Origin: Candidatus Saganbacteria bacterium
GTDB lineage: Bacteria > Margulisbacteria > WOR-1 > XYC2-FULL-46-14 > WPAF01
Direction: 5' to 3'
Length of the DNA stretch: 57,708 nt
Assembly: GCA_009772965.1 (NCBI GenBank)
Contig: WPAF01000005.1
Span: 1-57,708 of the forward strand
Shown: positions 1 to 8,907 of the stretch, one piece after another
Layout of the letters: every line of letters begins with the position of its first letter
Numbering within the stretch: the stretch's first letter is position 1
Translations under genes and position numbers: made by a program
Notes under the pieces: model-generated
Seen by the model: only the letters and a program-made list of their open reading frames with translations
The model's database searches: none
What the model was told of the DNA's origin: nothing

Positions 1-21
1 GCGATATGTATGTAAATAGCA

Positions 22-49
22 TGAAATTTTCAAAAATTCCCTCCGATAT
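22..49 (+). promoter_or_regulatory. sigma-28/sigma-D-like promoter of the GH8 gene
   Basis: TGAAATTT at 22-29 and CCGATAT at 43-49, separated so that GAAA-N16-CCGATAT matches the sigma-D/sigma-28 pattern TAAA-N14-16-CCGATAT. The predicted leader is about 38 nt and contains a clear SD (AGGAGGA, about 83-89). The same elements with identical spacing lie before the gene at 16237, which raises confidence. The sigma assignment is inference from the motif. Confidence 0.5.
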
Positions 50-93
50 ATATATGACTAGGATAATAGTGTGAAATATATTAGGAGGAAAAT

Positions 94-2907
94 ATGAGTT
101 TTACTAGTGCGTTGAAAACAATTGGTAATTATCCATCTAGGCTTTTAAATAACTTAGGGATAGGTAAAGGAACAAAAGCAGTTGGTTTATCTTTAGGGCT
201 TGGATTAGCAGCCGCCTGCGGGCCAGAGGCGCCAAAATGTTTAGAAACACAAATTATGAGTACATCTATGCAAAGCTCACTTGATGTTTCCGCAAATATG
301 GGCCAATCGCAGGGTGTATATTCAACGGAAATGACAGCTCAAATCCCAGAAGATGGCTCAGAATTAGTAAATCATAGTTATAAAACGGCCCAACTAGTTC
401 TTACGCTTCGTTCTGATGGAGATAAAATAGCAATCGACGAAAATGGCCTTAGAATTACAAGAACAGCATCTCATATTCCATGCGGAGACTTAACGGTTAG
501 TGCAGATCTTTTTACGGGGATTTCAGGAGTAGATAAGGATAAGCTTATGACTGCATTAAGGAGCGATGGCTGGATCGACGGGAACACTTTTACAGCAAAG
601 TTTACTGGAAAAAGAAATGAATTTAGCGTAAAGGGATTAGATTTAAATGATGCCCAAAGAAATGCAGTATTTAATGTTTTACAAAGGCAGTATGGATATA
701 ACTGCGCCCCTTTTACCAAAGTTAGAGATATACAAATGATTCCTGCGGGAAAAATAAAAACGGTTGTCCTGCCCAAAGGAGAAAACCCGGAACAATATCC
801 AGTTGGTTTTAAAATGCTAAGAGCACGAGATGCAGAAGAAAATAATATATTTGCAGTTTGGAACAGGATGACAGTATTAGCTCCAAAAACAAAAGATTCA
901 AAAGAAATGGTTGAAGCAGAAGTCTTTCAGTATGGCGATAAATATATTGTTGTATTCCAGGGAAGGGACTGTACGATGAAAGATGCAAATGATCCTTGCT
1001 ACTCAAAAATAACATATCATATTGTTGAAGTTAAAAATGGAGTGCCAACATTTACTGAAACACAAGAGGTTAGCTTGAACCCAAGCAAACAAAGAGAACT
1101 TAAACCGGCCTTTACCTATTTTAGGGTGACACCTCAGGGCAGATACTTCAATGAAGGGAAGAAAGAAGCTGACTTAAACCTTGCAGAATATAAATGGCAA
1201 ATGATGCAGGACGAATCGCTAACCTTTAGGGACATGCTGTTTGGAAAACCAGGACTCCGCGGGATTTTAATTGGGGATGACGGCGAGGTTGATTTTGGGC
1301 GGATTAAAAACAAGCAAATAAGAATGAAAGTTGAAGCGGTTATAGAAGATCAAAGGAGTGAAAAAGCCCCAATACAAGGGCCAGTTACATTAGTAATTCA
1401 AAGTGATGGCAGTTCTTTCGATATATCGAAAGAATTTTATAAAAATGGGCACCTAAGGGCGAACTTAAAGTTGAAATTTGTTTCAATATACAATACTTGC
1501 GGCGAGCTTGAGTATTTATATGTAATAGTGGTTGGTGTAGATATAAAAGCAAAGAGTGAAGCATGCCAAACAACTACCGTTGCTGATGCCGGAGAGCAGA
1601 ACTCAGAAGCAGCTGTAGATGCTGGAGTTGTGGAAACAGCGCCAGAAACAGTTGGAGAGCAGAACTCAGAAGCAGTTGTAGATGCTGGAGTTACTGATGG
1701 AGTGCTTGCAGAAGCAAAACCAGAAACTGCACCAGAAACTCTACCAGAAACAAGACAAGATACTCTACCCGAAAAAACACCAGAAACTGGTCAAGAGGCT
1801 TTACCTGATAAAACTCCGGTAAAAACCGGCAGTTATTATACCGGCATATATCCTTCTATGGCAGGTTATGCGGTGCAAAGTTACACCCAACCGCAAGCGG
1901 AACAAATATGCAAGGATAAAGGATATAATGAATTTATAAAATTAATAAATAGTAACGGAGCGGTAGTTGATCCTGACAAGGGCAAACCGACATCAGAATC
2001 CCAATCATATGGGATGATGCTGGCGCTTCAGAATAATGATAGGACAAACTTTGATAAAATATGGAATTGGACTAAAGCCAATATGGGATCAAAATCCTTT
2101 AACGGCCTTTTTGCCTGGACATGCAATCCGGCAAACTGCGGAGGGGAAAGGGATGATAATATCGCGCCGGATGGGGACATAATGATGGCAGCCGCCCTTT
2201 ATATGGCATTTAAAAGATGGAAAGATGTCAATTATAAAAACGCTGCGGTGACAATATTAAATGCCTTATTAAGGTTTGCTGTTGACAGCAATGATAATTT
2301 AATGTATTCCCCCAAAAATCAGAACTGGTTTAACCTTTCCTATAATATGCCGGCTTTTTATGAAATGTTTTTTGAATTAACAAAAGATCCCCGCTGGATT
2401 AACTTGATTGATAATTTTTATAAATTGCTAGATAAAGCGAGGCATCAGACAACTTATTTGGCTCCAAACGCTTCAGATATTAATGGAAAAGATCTAGGCG
2501 TACAGTCTCCAGAAAGCGCTAGGTACATCCACGGGTACGATGCCATGCGTATACCATTCTTTGCTGCTATGCATGCGATTTGGTTTAATGATCCTCGCGC
2601 TAGGACATATATAGATAGAGTTGCGAGCATATTAAATGCCAAAGCTTTTGGGCCGGTTGGAAAAGGATTTAGTTTAGATGGGACATTGTTGGATCCAACA
2701 CAAACCTATACAGCTTCAAGTTTTGATGGTTCTTACACCGGAGCAATAATTGCGTCGAGTAGAACACTTCCTCAAGATAAAGTCAGGTTGCTTAATTCGC
2801 TGTTAAGTGGTCCAGTTGATCCTAATGATCCATATAGATATTTTAAGCTTGCATGGTGGACATTCGGCTGTTTGCAGGTGATTGGCAGGTTTAGAGCTTA
2901 TAATTAA
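94..2907 (+). CDS. secreted/lipoprotein-like glycoside hydrolase family 8 protein
   Basis: A 937-residue protein whose C-terminal third (about 600-937) resembles GH8 endoglucanases/chitosanases, which hydrolyse beta-1,4 glucans. SESQSYGMML at 634-643 matches the family's 'SEGxGYGMxL' segment, making Glu635 the likely general acid. APDGDIMMAAAL around 692-703 matches the 'TDAD' segment (Asp693/Asp695). The N-terminus has an unusually long polar stretch, then a hydrophobic run ending LAAAC (Cys42), a loose lipobox, so a lipoprotein is plausible but not certain. Residues about 45-490 are unrecognised. A Glu/Pro/Thr-rich linker (about 498-580) holds a duplicated block ending VDAGV and PETxPET-type repeats. 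The start is fixed by AGGAGGAAAAT just upstream. It is probably a single-gene unit under the sigma-28-like promoter. GH8 assignment is fairly sure; the substrate is unknown. Confidence 0.75.
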   Translation: MSFTSALKTIGNYPSRLLNNLGIGKGTKAVGLSLGLGLAAACGPEAPKCLETQIMSTSMQSSLDVSANMGQSQGVYSTEMTAQIPEDGSELVNHSYKTAQLVLTLRSDGDKIAIDENGLRITRTASHIPCGDLTVSADLFTGISGVDKDKLMTALRSDGWIDGNTFTAKFTGKRNEFSVKGLDLNDAQRNAVFNVLQRQYGYNCAPFTKVRDIQMIPAGKIKTVVLPKGENPEQYPVGFKMLRARDAEENNIFAVWNRMTVLAPKTKDSKEMVEAEVFQYGDKYIVVFQGRDCTMKDANDPCYSKITYHIVEVKNGVPTFTETQEVSLNPSKQRELKPAFTYFRVTPQGRYFNEGKKEADLNLAEYKWQMMQDESLTFRDMLFGKPGLRGILIGDDGEVDFGRIKNKQIRMKVEAVIEDQRSEKAPIQGPVTLVIQSDGSSFDISKEFYKNGHLRANLKLKFVSIYNTCGELEYLYVIVVGVDIKAKSEACQTTTVADAGEQNSEAAVDAGVVETAPETVGEQNSEAVVDAGVTDGVLAEAKPETAPETLPETRQDTLPEKTPETGQEALPDKTPVKTGSYYTGIYPSMAGYAVQSYTQPQAEQICKDKGYNEFIKLINSNGAVVDPDKGKPTSESQSYGMMLALQNNDRTNFDKIWNWTKANMGSKSFNGLFAWTCNPANCGGERDDNIAPDGDIMMAAALYMAFKRWKDVNYKNAAVTILNALLRFAVDSNDNLMYSPKNQNWFNLSYNMPAFYEMFFELTKDPRWINLIDNFYKLLDKARHQTTYLAPNASDINGKDLGVQSPESARYIHGYDAMRIPFFAAMHAIWFNDPRARTYIDRVASILNAKAFGPVGKGFSLDGTLLDPTQTYTASSFDGSYTGAIIASSRTLPQDKVRLLNSLLSGPVDPNDPYRYFKLAWWTFGCLQVIGRFRAYN

Positions 2908-2920
2908 GTTCTGTCGCGTA

Positions 2921-2940
2921 GGCACCCCTTTAGGGGTGCT
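2921..2940 (+). other. short stem-loop after the GH8 gene
   Basis: GCACCCC (2922-2928) pairs perfectly with GGGGTGC (2933-2939) across a four-base loop, 14 nt after the stop codon. No T-run follows, so it is not a standard intrinsic terminator. It may stabilise the mRNA 3' end or be part of a leader element for the next gene. Confidence 0.4.
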
Positions 2941-2959
2941 GACTAAGCGGAGTATGGAA

Positions 2960-3008
2960 AATTTAGAAGTTAGAAATAAAGAGTGAGAAGTAAGAAGTGA
3001 AAAGTGGC
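2960..3008 (+). repeat. degenerate 7-nt tandem repeat (AAGTNAG type), seven units
   Basis: The sequence falls into seven consecutive heptamers: AATTTAG, AAGTTAG, AAATAAA, GAGTGAG, AAGTAAG, AAGTGAA, AAGTGGC. It is almost pure purine plus T on this strand and lies in the leader of the next gene, ending about 30 nt before its start codon. It resembles short tandem repetitive elements of some cyanobacteria in form only. Confidence 0.6.
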
Positions 3009-3041
3009 GGAAAGTATAGGGCAAAAAGGGAGTATATAATT

Positions 3042-6000
3042 ATGAAAAAGATTGCATTGTTTTTGTTGTTCCTAAGTATTTTGGCAGTGCCGGCTTTTGC
3101 AGGCATAGCCGATCCGGTTTCCCCTGTTGTCTCAAATGATTATGTATATGTCCCAAGATATATAAATAAAACAGTAACTATTTACAAAAATACCAACATT
3201 GGGGAATTAGTAAAAACAATAAATCTTAATGGGGATCCCAAGGGGTTAGCTTTAAGCCCGGATAAAAAAACTCTTTATATCTCGACCTCAACTAATGCGG
3301 AAATAAACGCGTATGACGCGGCAACGGGAATTAAAAAAACGGCGTTTAACGTAACGGCACAACTATATGGCCCAAGGCAGATTGCAGTATCGCCGGACGG
3401 AAAACTGCTTTACGCGGTGGACGCTATTTCACAAAATGTTAAAATATTTGACGCGGTATCCGGTCTGCCAGCGCCAATTGGAAATATTAATTTTAGCCAG
3501 GGCTCCTATTATGGCATTGCGATAAGTCCTGATAATACTATGCTAGCTGTTACCCAAAGAAATTACTTGGGTAGCGTATATGTTTATTCAATCAATCGCG
3601 ACCAAAATGGGATTATAACTGGATATACATTAAAAGCTACACTTACTTCTAATTTAGTAAACCCAAATATTGCAGTATTTTCTGCTGAAAGTGACCGCTT
3701 ATATGTAAGAACGCACCAAAATGTGGCGCCATTTGCAGATTTGGTTGTTTTTTCGGGCAGCAATAATTTTGATGTTTCAAATACTTTATCATTGCTTAAT
3801 AAAGATGAATATGATCCCCAAAGTCCGTGGGGCGAGGCAATGGCGATGTCTGCTAACGGGAGTCTTTTGTATTTAACCCATTACCGGTCTTCTCATGATT
3901 CTGGCGAAACAACGACAAATGATTATAAAGTTCATGTGTATAAAGTTTCAACTTTGTATTATGATGATGCAAATAACGTATGGGGGCCAAGGACAAATTG
4001 GGCTCTTGATAGTACAGGGCACCCATACACCGATGGCAGTGGCGCTGCTTTTACATTTACTTATGACAGCAAAATTGTAAATAATATTTTACCCTGCATT
4101 GATGGGCTAGCTTCTGACCCAAGGGATTTAAGGGTATGGATTACCGGCAGTGAAAGCGGAGTAAATTTATTTTCAAAATATACCGGGACCTACGGGAATA
4201 GCTCCGGCAACACCATTCCAGATGCCCCAGTTTTATTAAACCCTTCATTAAGCGATGATCTGGCAAATTACACAGGAAATGCAAAATGGATTCCTTCAAC
4301 GGCGCCATTAAAAAATGACGGAACCACTTTCTCAAATTATTATTGGAGATATATAGTTGATTATAAAAAGGTTAGTGGAAACACCTGGACTAACCTTATA
4401 AATTATAGCAACTTAACAGAGACAACACTAAACGTACTTATACCCGGGGAAACATATGTTTTAAGGGTTAAAGCATTGGGATCGCCAAATTCAGATATGA
4501 AAGATGGATTACTTAGTCCATTTGTTTATTCTCCGCAGTTCAAAATGGCTGGCCCGAAGATTAATAAAGTTGAAGTGGACACAGATCGAAGCTCTACCGG
4601 GATAAACTATTCTGAAACTGGGATAGGCTATATTTACGACTCGGTAAAAATTTCGGGAAGCGGTTTTGGGAGCAGAAATCTGAGCGATCCAACACAGCCG
4701 GTTGATGGCGCCAATTATAATGTAACATTATCATACTTGGACAATACTATCTGGAGAGAATATATTGTCCCGCAGGAAGAAACAACTCCAACCGGGAAAG
4801 CCCAAAGGATTGTTCAATGGGACAATAATACAATAATATTGATAATTCCAAGAGAGTTAAAACAAGAAAAGTTTTCTCGTCTTTTAACCCCAAGAAATGA
4901 TTGGAATATTTCTGTTACAGCTTTTAATGTAAAAAGCAATAAAATACCTAATTTTAAAATTGGTCCGATAATTTTTGACATGAGTCCGGAAAAGGGAATG
5001 ATAAATGACGAAGTGTTTATTACTGGTTTAGGATTTGGCGCTAGCCAGGGAACAAGCACCGTTAATTTTGGAAGTACAACTGCAGCTGTAACCAAATGGG
5101 AATCCGGCAATGCAAACGAGCAAATTACATGTAAAGTCCCAGCTGGTTTGGCTGTTGGAACCTATCCGGTTAAAATAACTGTAAACGGAGTAGATTCGCT
5201 TGATGAATATATTAGTTCAACAAAAACTCCCGGCACAAAAGTTAACTTTGAGGTTTCTGCACAAAAGCCCATAGCCATAACTAAGGTGTCGGTAAAAGAT
5301 GCAAAAATACCTGGTTTAAGCAACTATGTTGAAAGAAGCGAAGGATATGCTTACAGCAATGTTAAACTTGATGGCCAGGGATTTGGCAGCACTCCCGGCA
5401 AAATAGAGCTTTATGATGACCAGTATAGGAATTTCATTGCAATTCCCTCGGCAAATATTACTTGGTCCGATACTGCAATAGAGTTTTGGATCCCAAGAAA
5501 TGTAGGGACTGATTTTATTGAAGCAGGGGGATATCACCTTGTTGTTAAAAACAGTAATGATGTTCCGGCTGAAACGCTATTTTATATTTCGCCAAAAATT
5601 TACAGTGATACAAAAGCAATTGACCCAATCTCAGGCCCTGTGGGGAAAAAGATTGAAATCTGGGGCTTTTCATTTGGCCCAACCGATGCTCCTGTTGAAG
5701 TGCGTTTTGGCACTCAAGGGATTGTTGCTGCAAAAGTATTAGAGAGATTGAGCGGGATTGACCATATATCAGTAAATGTCCCAGCTCTTGCGGTAGGGGA
5801 ATATCCCGTAATGGTAATAGCGAATAATCAAGAAAGCAATAATAATAATATATTTGCTGTAGTTGCTCCTGTTCCGCCAAGCATTACTGGGACAGAGGTT
5901 TTGGATGATGAATTAAAACTAATCACATATAGTACTCAGGAATGGGGATATGTAAACAGTAAAGTAAAGCTAATTGGCGCAGGATTTGGGGATGAAAAAC

Positions 6001-8891
6001 CGAATAGTATTAATAATATCAAGTTTACGCTTGGTTCTAACCCAAATAATATTTCATCTGCAAATATTTTAAGCTGGAAAGACAATGAAATTGAATTTAT
6101 CATCCCAAGAAAAATTGGGCCAGTATTTGGGCCTCAAGAAGAAACCAAATATGTTGAAGCCGGCGAAGCGCCGATTAGAATACAAAATGAACACGGAGTC
6201 GGAGGGATTGACTTTTTCATTAATCCCAAAATATTTGCCACTCCGCCAATTGATCCCGCGTCAGGGCCTGTCGGAAAAAGTGTAAGAATTTACGGGCATT
6301 CTTTTGGGAATATTGGCGAGGAAGTAATTGTTTATTTTGGCACAATAGCAGTTAGCGCCAATGTGACAGACAGGGGAGACAATATTGATGCCGTGGCAGT
6401 TAAAGTCCCAACAGGGCTTACGCAAGGGAAGCACCCTGTTAAAATAGAAAAGAAAAATTATGGCAGTAATAGCAGCGATTTTACTGTTATCGCGACACCC
6501 ACGCCAGTGATATCTAACATCCAGGTTGATATAAACCCAGATCCGCAGATTGAGGATTATAAAGATATTACCGATGGGGTAACCGTATATCAAGCCATCA
6601 AGATAATTGGTACTGGGTTTGGGGATGATCCGGCTGACGGCAATCGTGATAAAACCGAAAACAATATTACAATAGGCAGTTTGACAATCCGTGATGATGC
6701 CGGCAATGAAGGGCTCCAGGTTTATTCTTGGAGTGATACTGAGATAAAAGCTGGCATCCCAAGAAGGATTGGCCAAGCTTATATTCCTAATGGAGCTAAT
6801 CAAGTTGTAGTTACCGCGAACAACTTGCCTTCACCGCCAAAAACAATTAACATTAAGCCGAATATTTATGGATCCGATAAGAGCTCTGGATATGCTGGAG
6901 ACGCAATCAAAATAAATGGAACTGCGCTTAAGGCCGGATCAGTCTATTTTGGAACCGCGCTGGCTTCTGTTGCAAAAGAAGACCAATTCCCGGGAGAAGA
7001 TCCGGACGGCACGTCAAATGCCTCAAAAAATATTCCCGGTTATGATGAAACATCCGTGACAGTCCCGGCCGGATTAACTCCAGGCATATATGATGTGACT
7101 GTGAAGCAAGCCGCTTTAGTAAGCAATATTTTGAAATTTACAGTTGACGACAGGGTGGCGCCAAAAGTATTGAGCGTTATTCCAAACGCCGCGCCAAACG
7201 ATTTAGATAATATTTCTGTAATCATCAAAGGTGAAAATTTTGTAAACGGCGCGACTGTTACCCTAAAGAAAACCGGACAGCCGGATATAAAAGGCACAAC
7301 CGCGTTTAATACGGCGGTACAGCTTGCATCCACACTGCCTATTAAGAATGCCGTGGTTGGAAAATGGGATGTGGTTGTGGCAAATCCGGATGGGAAATCA
7401 TTTACCATTCCAAATGGATTTACAGTCCTTCCTGCAGGCGGAGAAATTTCCCAGGTTATTGATGATTATGAAGGGAAAGCCGTTGTATTCCCGACAGGAT
7501 ATACCTTTTTCCCTGATCCGGCAAATGCAATCCTTAAACAGAGCAATGCGGATAAATACGAAGGCGACAACAGCGGCGCAATTAACTACGCGTTTTACGA
7601 CGGAGGATACCGAGGTTATAATGGACACTTAGTAAATCCTCTGGATCTGACTAATTTTAAAACCGTAACTGTCATGGTAAAAGGCGGGGCAAATGCGAAT
7701 GGCAAGGTCGTCTTGCAGGTAAGGGACAAAAACAATAAAAACTTTGCCGCGGTAACTGCCGCTGGCGACCAAAAAACAGAAATCCCATTAAGCGGAAATG
7801 CCTGGACAAAATATACTCTACAGTTCAGCGACTTTGTTGAAGTTGTAAACGGAAAACCTGCCGGCGGAGCAGCGCTTGATAAATCAGCAATACTTGATTA
7901 TCAGCTTGTGTTTACCGGAAACGATGGCACAGTGAACCCTGCTTATATTGACTTTATCGCCGCGGGCGGATACACGCCTCCGGTTGGCCCAAGCGATATT
8001 ACAACTACGCTTGTTAGAAAAGGCGACACAGTTGGCTCAGCGCTTGAAATCAGCTGGGTGTTTAATAAAGGCGCCGCTAGCAACGCAGATATATATACTA
8101 TTTCAGGAAAATCGGAAGATGCGGTGTTTACAACAGATATCACTAAGTGGGCAAAAGAATTATCAAATGTTCCTAGCCCGCAAACGATTGCTGACCAGGT
8201 TGGCAAAGGCACGCAGAAATATTTTAAAGTTGTTAAAACCGGCGACGCGCTTACTGCGGATTTGTTGAAAACGGATGTAGCAGGGAAGTTTGACCTCATA
8301 GCTAACGAGGGAAGCAATTTAATATCATTACCAGTTATTCCATCAAGCAATTCTCTTGATAATGTTGTTGGAAGACAACTTAATGGTGGAACTCCAATGA
8401 CCGCGGACAAAATATATTCCTATAGTGCAGAAAAATCGGAATTTGTTCAGGCGTATTTAACGGCTGGCCCAGCTGGTACTTGGGCAGGAACACTTTCTTT
8501 TATGGAAGCAGACAAAGGATTTTTTATTGCTTGTCAGGTTGGTCAGGGAGTACGTTATGTGACGGTTGTTGGTGCAGTATCTTCTCAGAATAACCGACAA
8601 ATATCATTATACTCTGGAAGCAACATGGTAGGTACTGCTTGGCCAGTAGATGTAAACTTAGACAATACAGCATTAAACTCAGTGCTAACAAATGGAACAC
8701 CTATGACGGCTGATAAAGTATACAATTATGAAAATACTGCAGCTCCACAATGGCTATCAGCTTACCTTGGAAATGCAGGATTTGCTGGTTCATTAACTAA
8801 GTTAATGCCGGGAAAAGGCTACTATATTACTAATCAGGTTTTAGTTGGTGCTCCCAATCCAGACAATTGGGTGTATACAAAGCCATATTAA
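3042..8891 (+). CDS. giant secreted surface protein: beta-propeller, FN3-like, multiple IPT/TIG, CBM-like
   Basis: From the ATG at 3042 the product is 1949 residues. This start gives a clean signal peptide (MKKIALFLLFLSILAVPAFA, cut after AFA) and is preceded by AAAGGGAG; the in-frame ATG at 2997 would add a polar extension. Residues about 25-400 look like a YVTN/lactonase-type beta-propeller (repeated 'SPDxxxLYxxxxxxxxVxVxD'). A fibronectin-III-like module follows (about 400-500), then about nine IPT/TIG-type Ig modules (about 503-1465, with recurring SGxGFG, GPVGKK and VPAGLxxGxYPV signatures). A jelly-roll, CBM/CIA30-like module starting VIDDYEGKAV lies at about 1468-1640. The last about 190 residues contain two copies of a module with GTPMTADK. 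It probably acts outside the cell in adhesion or polysaccharide binding. The next gene follows by 16 nt with its own SD, so the two are probably co-transcribed. Confidence 0.75.
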   Translation: MKKIALFLLFLSILAVPAFAGIADPVSPVVSNDYVYVPRYINKTVTIYKNTNIGELVKTINLNGDPKGLALSPDKKTLYISTSTNAEINAYDAATGIKKTAFNVTAQLYGPRQIAVSPDGKLLYAVDAISQNVKIFDAVSGLPAPIGNINFSQGSYYGIAISPDNTMLAVTQRNYLGSVYVYSINRDQNGIITGYTLKATLTSNLVNPNIAVFSAESDRLYVRTHQNVAPFADLVVFSGSNNFDVSNTLSLLNKDEYDPQSPWGEAMAMSANGSLLYLTHYRSSHDSGETTTNDYKVHVYKVSTLYYDDANNVWGPRTNWALDSTGHPYTDGSGAAFTFTYDSKIVNNILPCIDGLASDPRDLRVWITGSESGVNLFSKYTGTYGNSSGNTIPDAPVLLNPSLSDDLANYTGNAKWIPSTAPLKNDGTTFSNYYWRYIVDYKKVSGNTWTNLINYSNLTETTLNVLIPGETYVLRVKALGSPNSDMKDGLLSPFVYSPQFKMAGPKINKVEVDTDRSSTGINYSETGIGYIYDSVKISGSGFGSRNLSDPTQPVDGANYNVTLSYLDNTIWREYIVPQEETTPTGKAQRIVQWDNNTIILIIPRELKQEKFSRLLTPRNDWNISVTAFNVKSNKIPNFKIGPIIFDMSPEKGMINDEVFITGLGFGASQGTSTVNFGSTTAAVTKWESGNANEQITCKVPAGLAVGTYPVKITVNGVDSLDEYISSTKTPGTKVNFEVSAQKPIAITKVSVKDAKIPGLSNYVERSEGYAYSNVKLDGQGFGSTPGKIELYDDQYRNFIAIPSANITWSDTAIEFWIPRNVGTDFIEAGGYHLVVKNSNDVPAETLFYISPKIYSDTKAIDPISGPVGKKIEIWGFSFGPTDAPVEVRFGTQGIVAAKVLERLSGIDHISVNVPALAVGEYPVMVIANNQESNNNNIFAVVAPVPPSITGTEVLDDELKLITYSTQEWGYVNSKVKLIGAGFGDEKPNSINNIKFTLGSNPNNISSANILSWKDNEIEFIIPRKIGPVFGPQEETKYVEAGEAPIRIQNEHGVGGIDFFINPKIFATPPIDPASGPVGKSVRIYGHSFGNIGEEVIVYFGTIAVSANVTDRGDNIDAVAVKVPTGLTQGKHPVKIEKKNYGSNSSDFTVIATPTPVISNIQVDINPDPQIEDYKDITDGVTVYQAIKIIGTGFGDDPADGNRDKTENNITIGSLTIRDDAGNEGLQVYSWSDTEIKAGIPRRIGQAYIPNGANQVVVTANNLPSPPKTINIKPNIYGSDKSSGYAGDAIKINGTALKAGSVYFGTALASVAKEDQFPGEDPDGTSNASKNIPGYDETSVTVPAGLTPGIYDVTVKQAALVSNILKFTVDDRVAPKVLSVIPNAAPNDLDNISVIIKGENFVNGATVTLKKTGQPDIKGTTAFNTAVQLASTLPIKNAVVGKWDVVVANPDGKSFTIPNGFTVLPAGGEISQVIDDYEGKAVVFPTGYTFFPDPANAILKQSNADKYEGDNSGAINYAFYDGGYRGYNGHLVNPLDLTNFKTVTVMVKGGANANGKVVLQVRDKNNKNFAAVTAAGDQKTEIPLSGNAWTKYTLQFSDFVEVVNGKPAGGAALDKSAILDYQLVFTGNDGTVNPAYIDFIAAGGYTPPVGPSDITTTLVRKGDTVGSALEISWVFNKGAASNADIYTISGKSEDAVFTTDITKWAKELSNVPSPQTIADQVGKGTQKYFKVVKTGDALTADLLKTDVAGKFDLIANEGSNLISLPVIPSSNSLDNVVGRQLNGGTPMTADKIYSYSAEKSEFVQAYLTAGPAGTWAGTLSFMEADKGFFIACQVGQGVRYVTVVGAVSSQNNRQISLYSGSNMVGTAWPVDVNLDNTALNSVLTNGTPMTADKVYNYENTAAPQWLSAYLGNAGFAGSLTKLMPGKGYYITNQVLVGAPNPDNWVYTKPY

Positions 8892-8907
8892 TAGGGAGGA
8901 AATATAA

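Noticed and set aside
6261-6803. 180-codon open frame antisense to the giant protein
   Set aside because: Shadow of the IPT repeat region; no homology or start signal seen.
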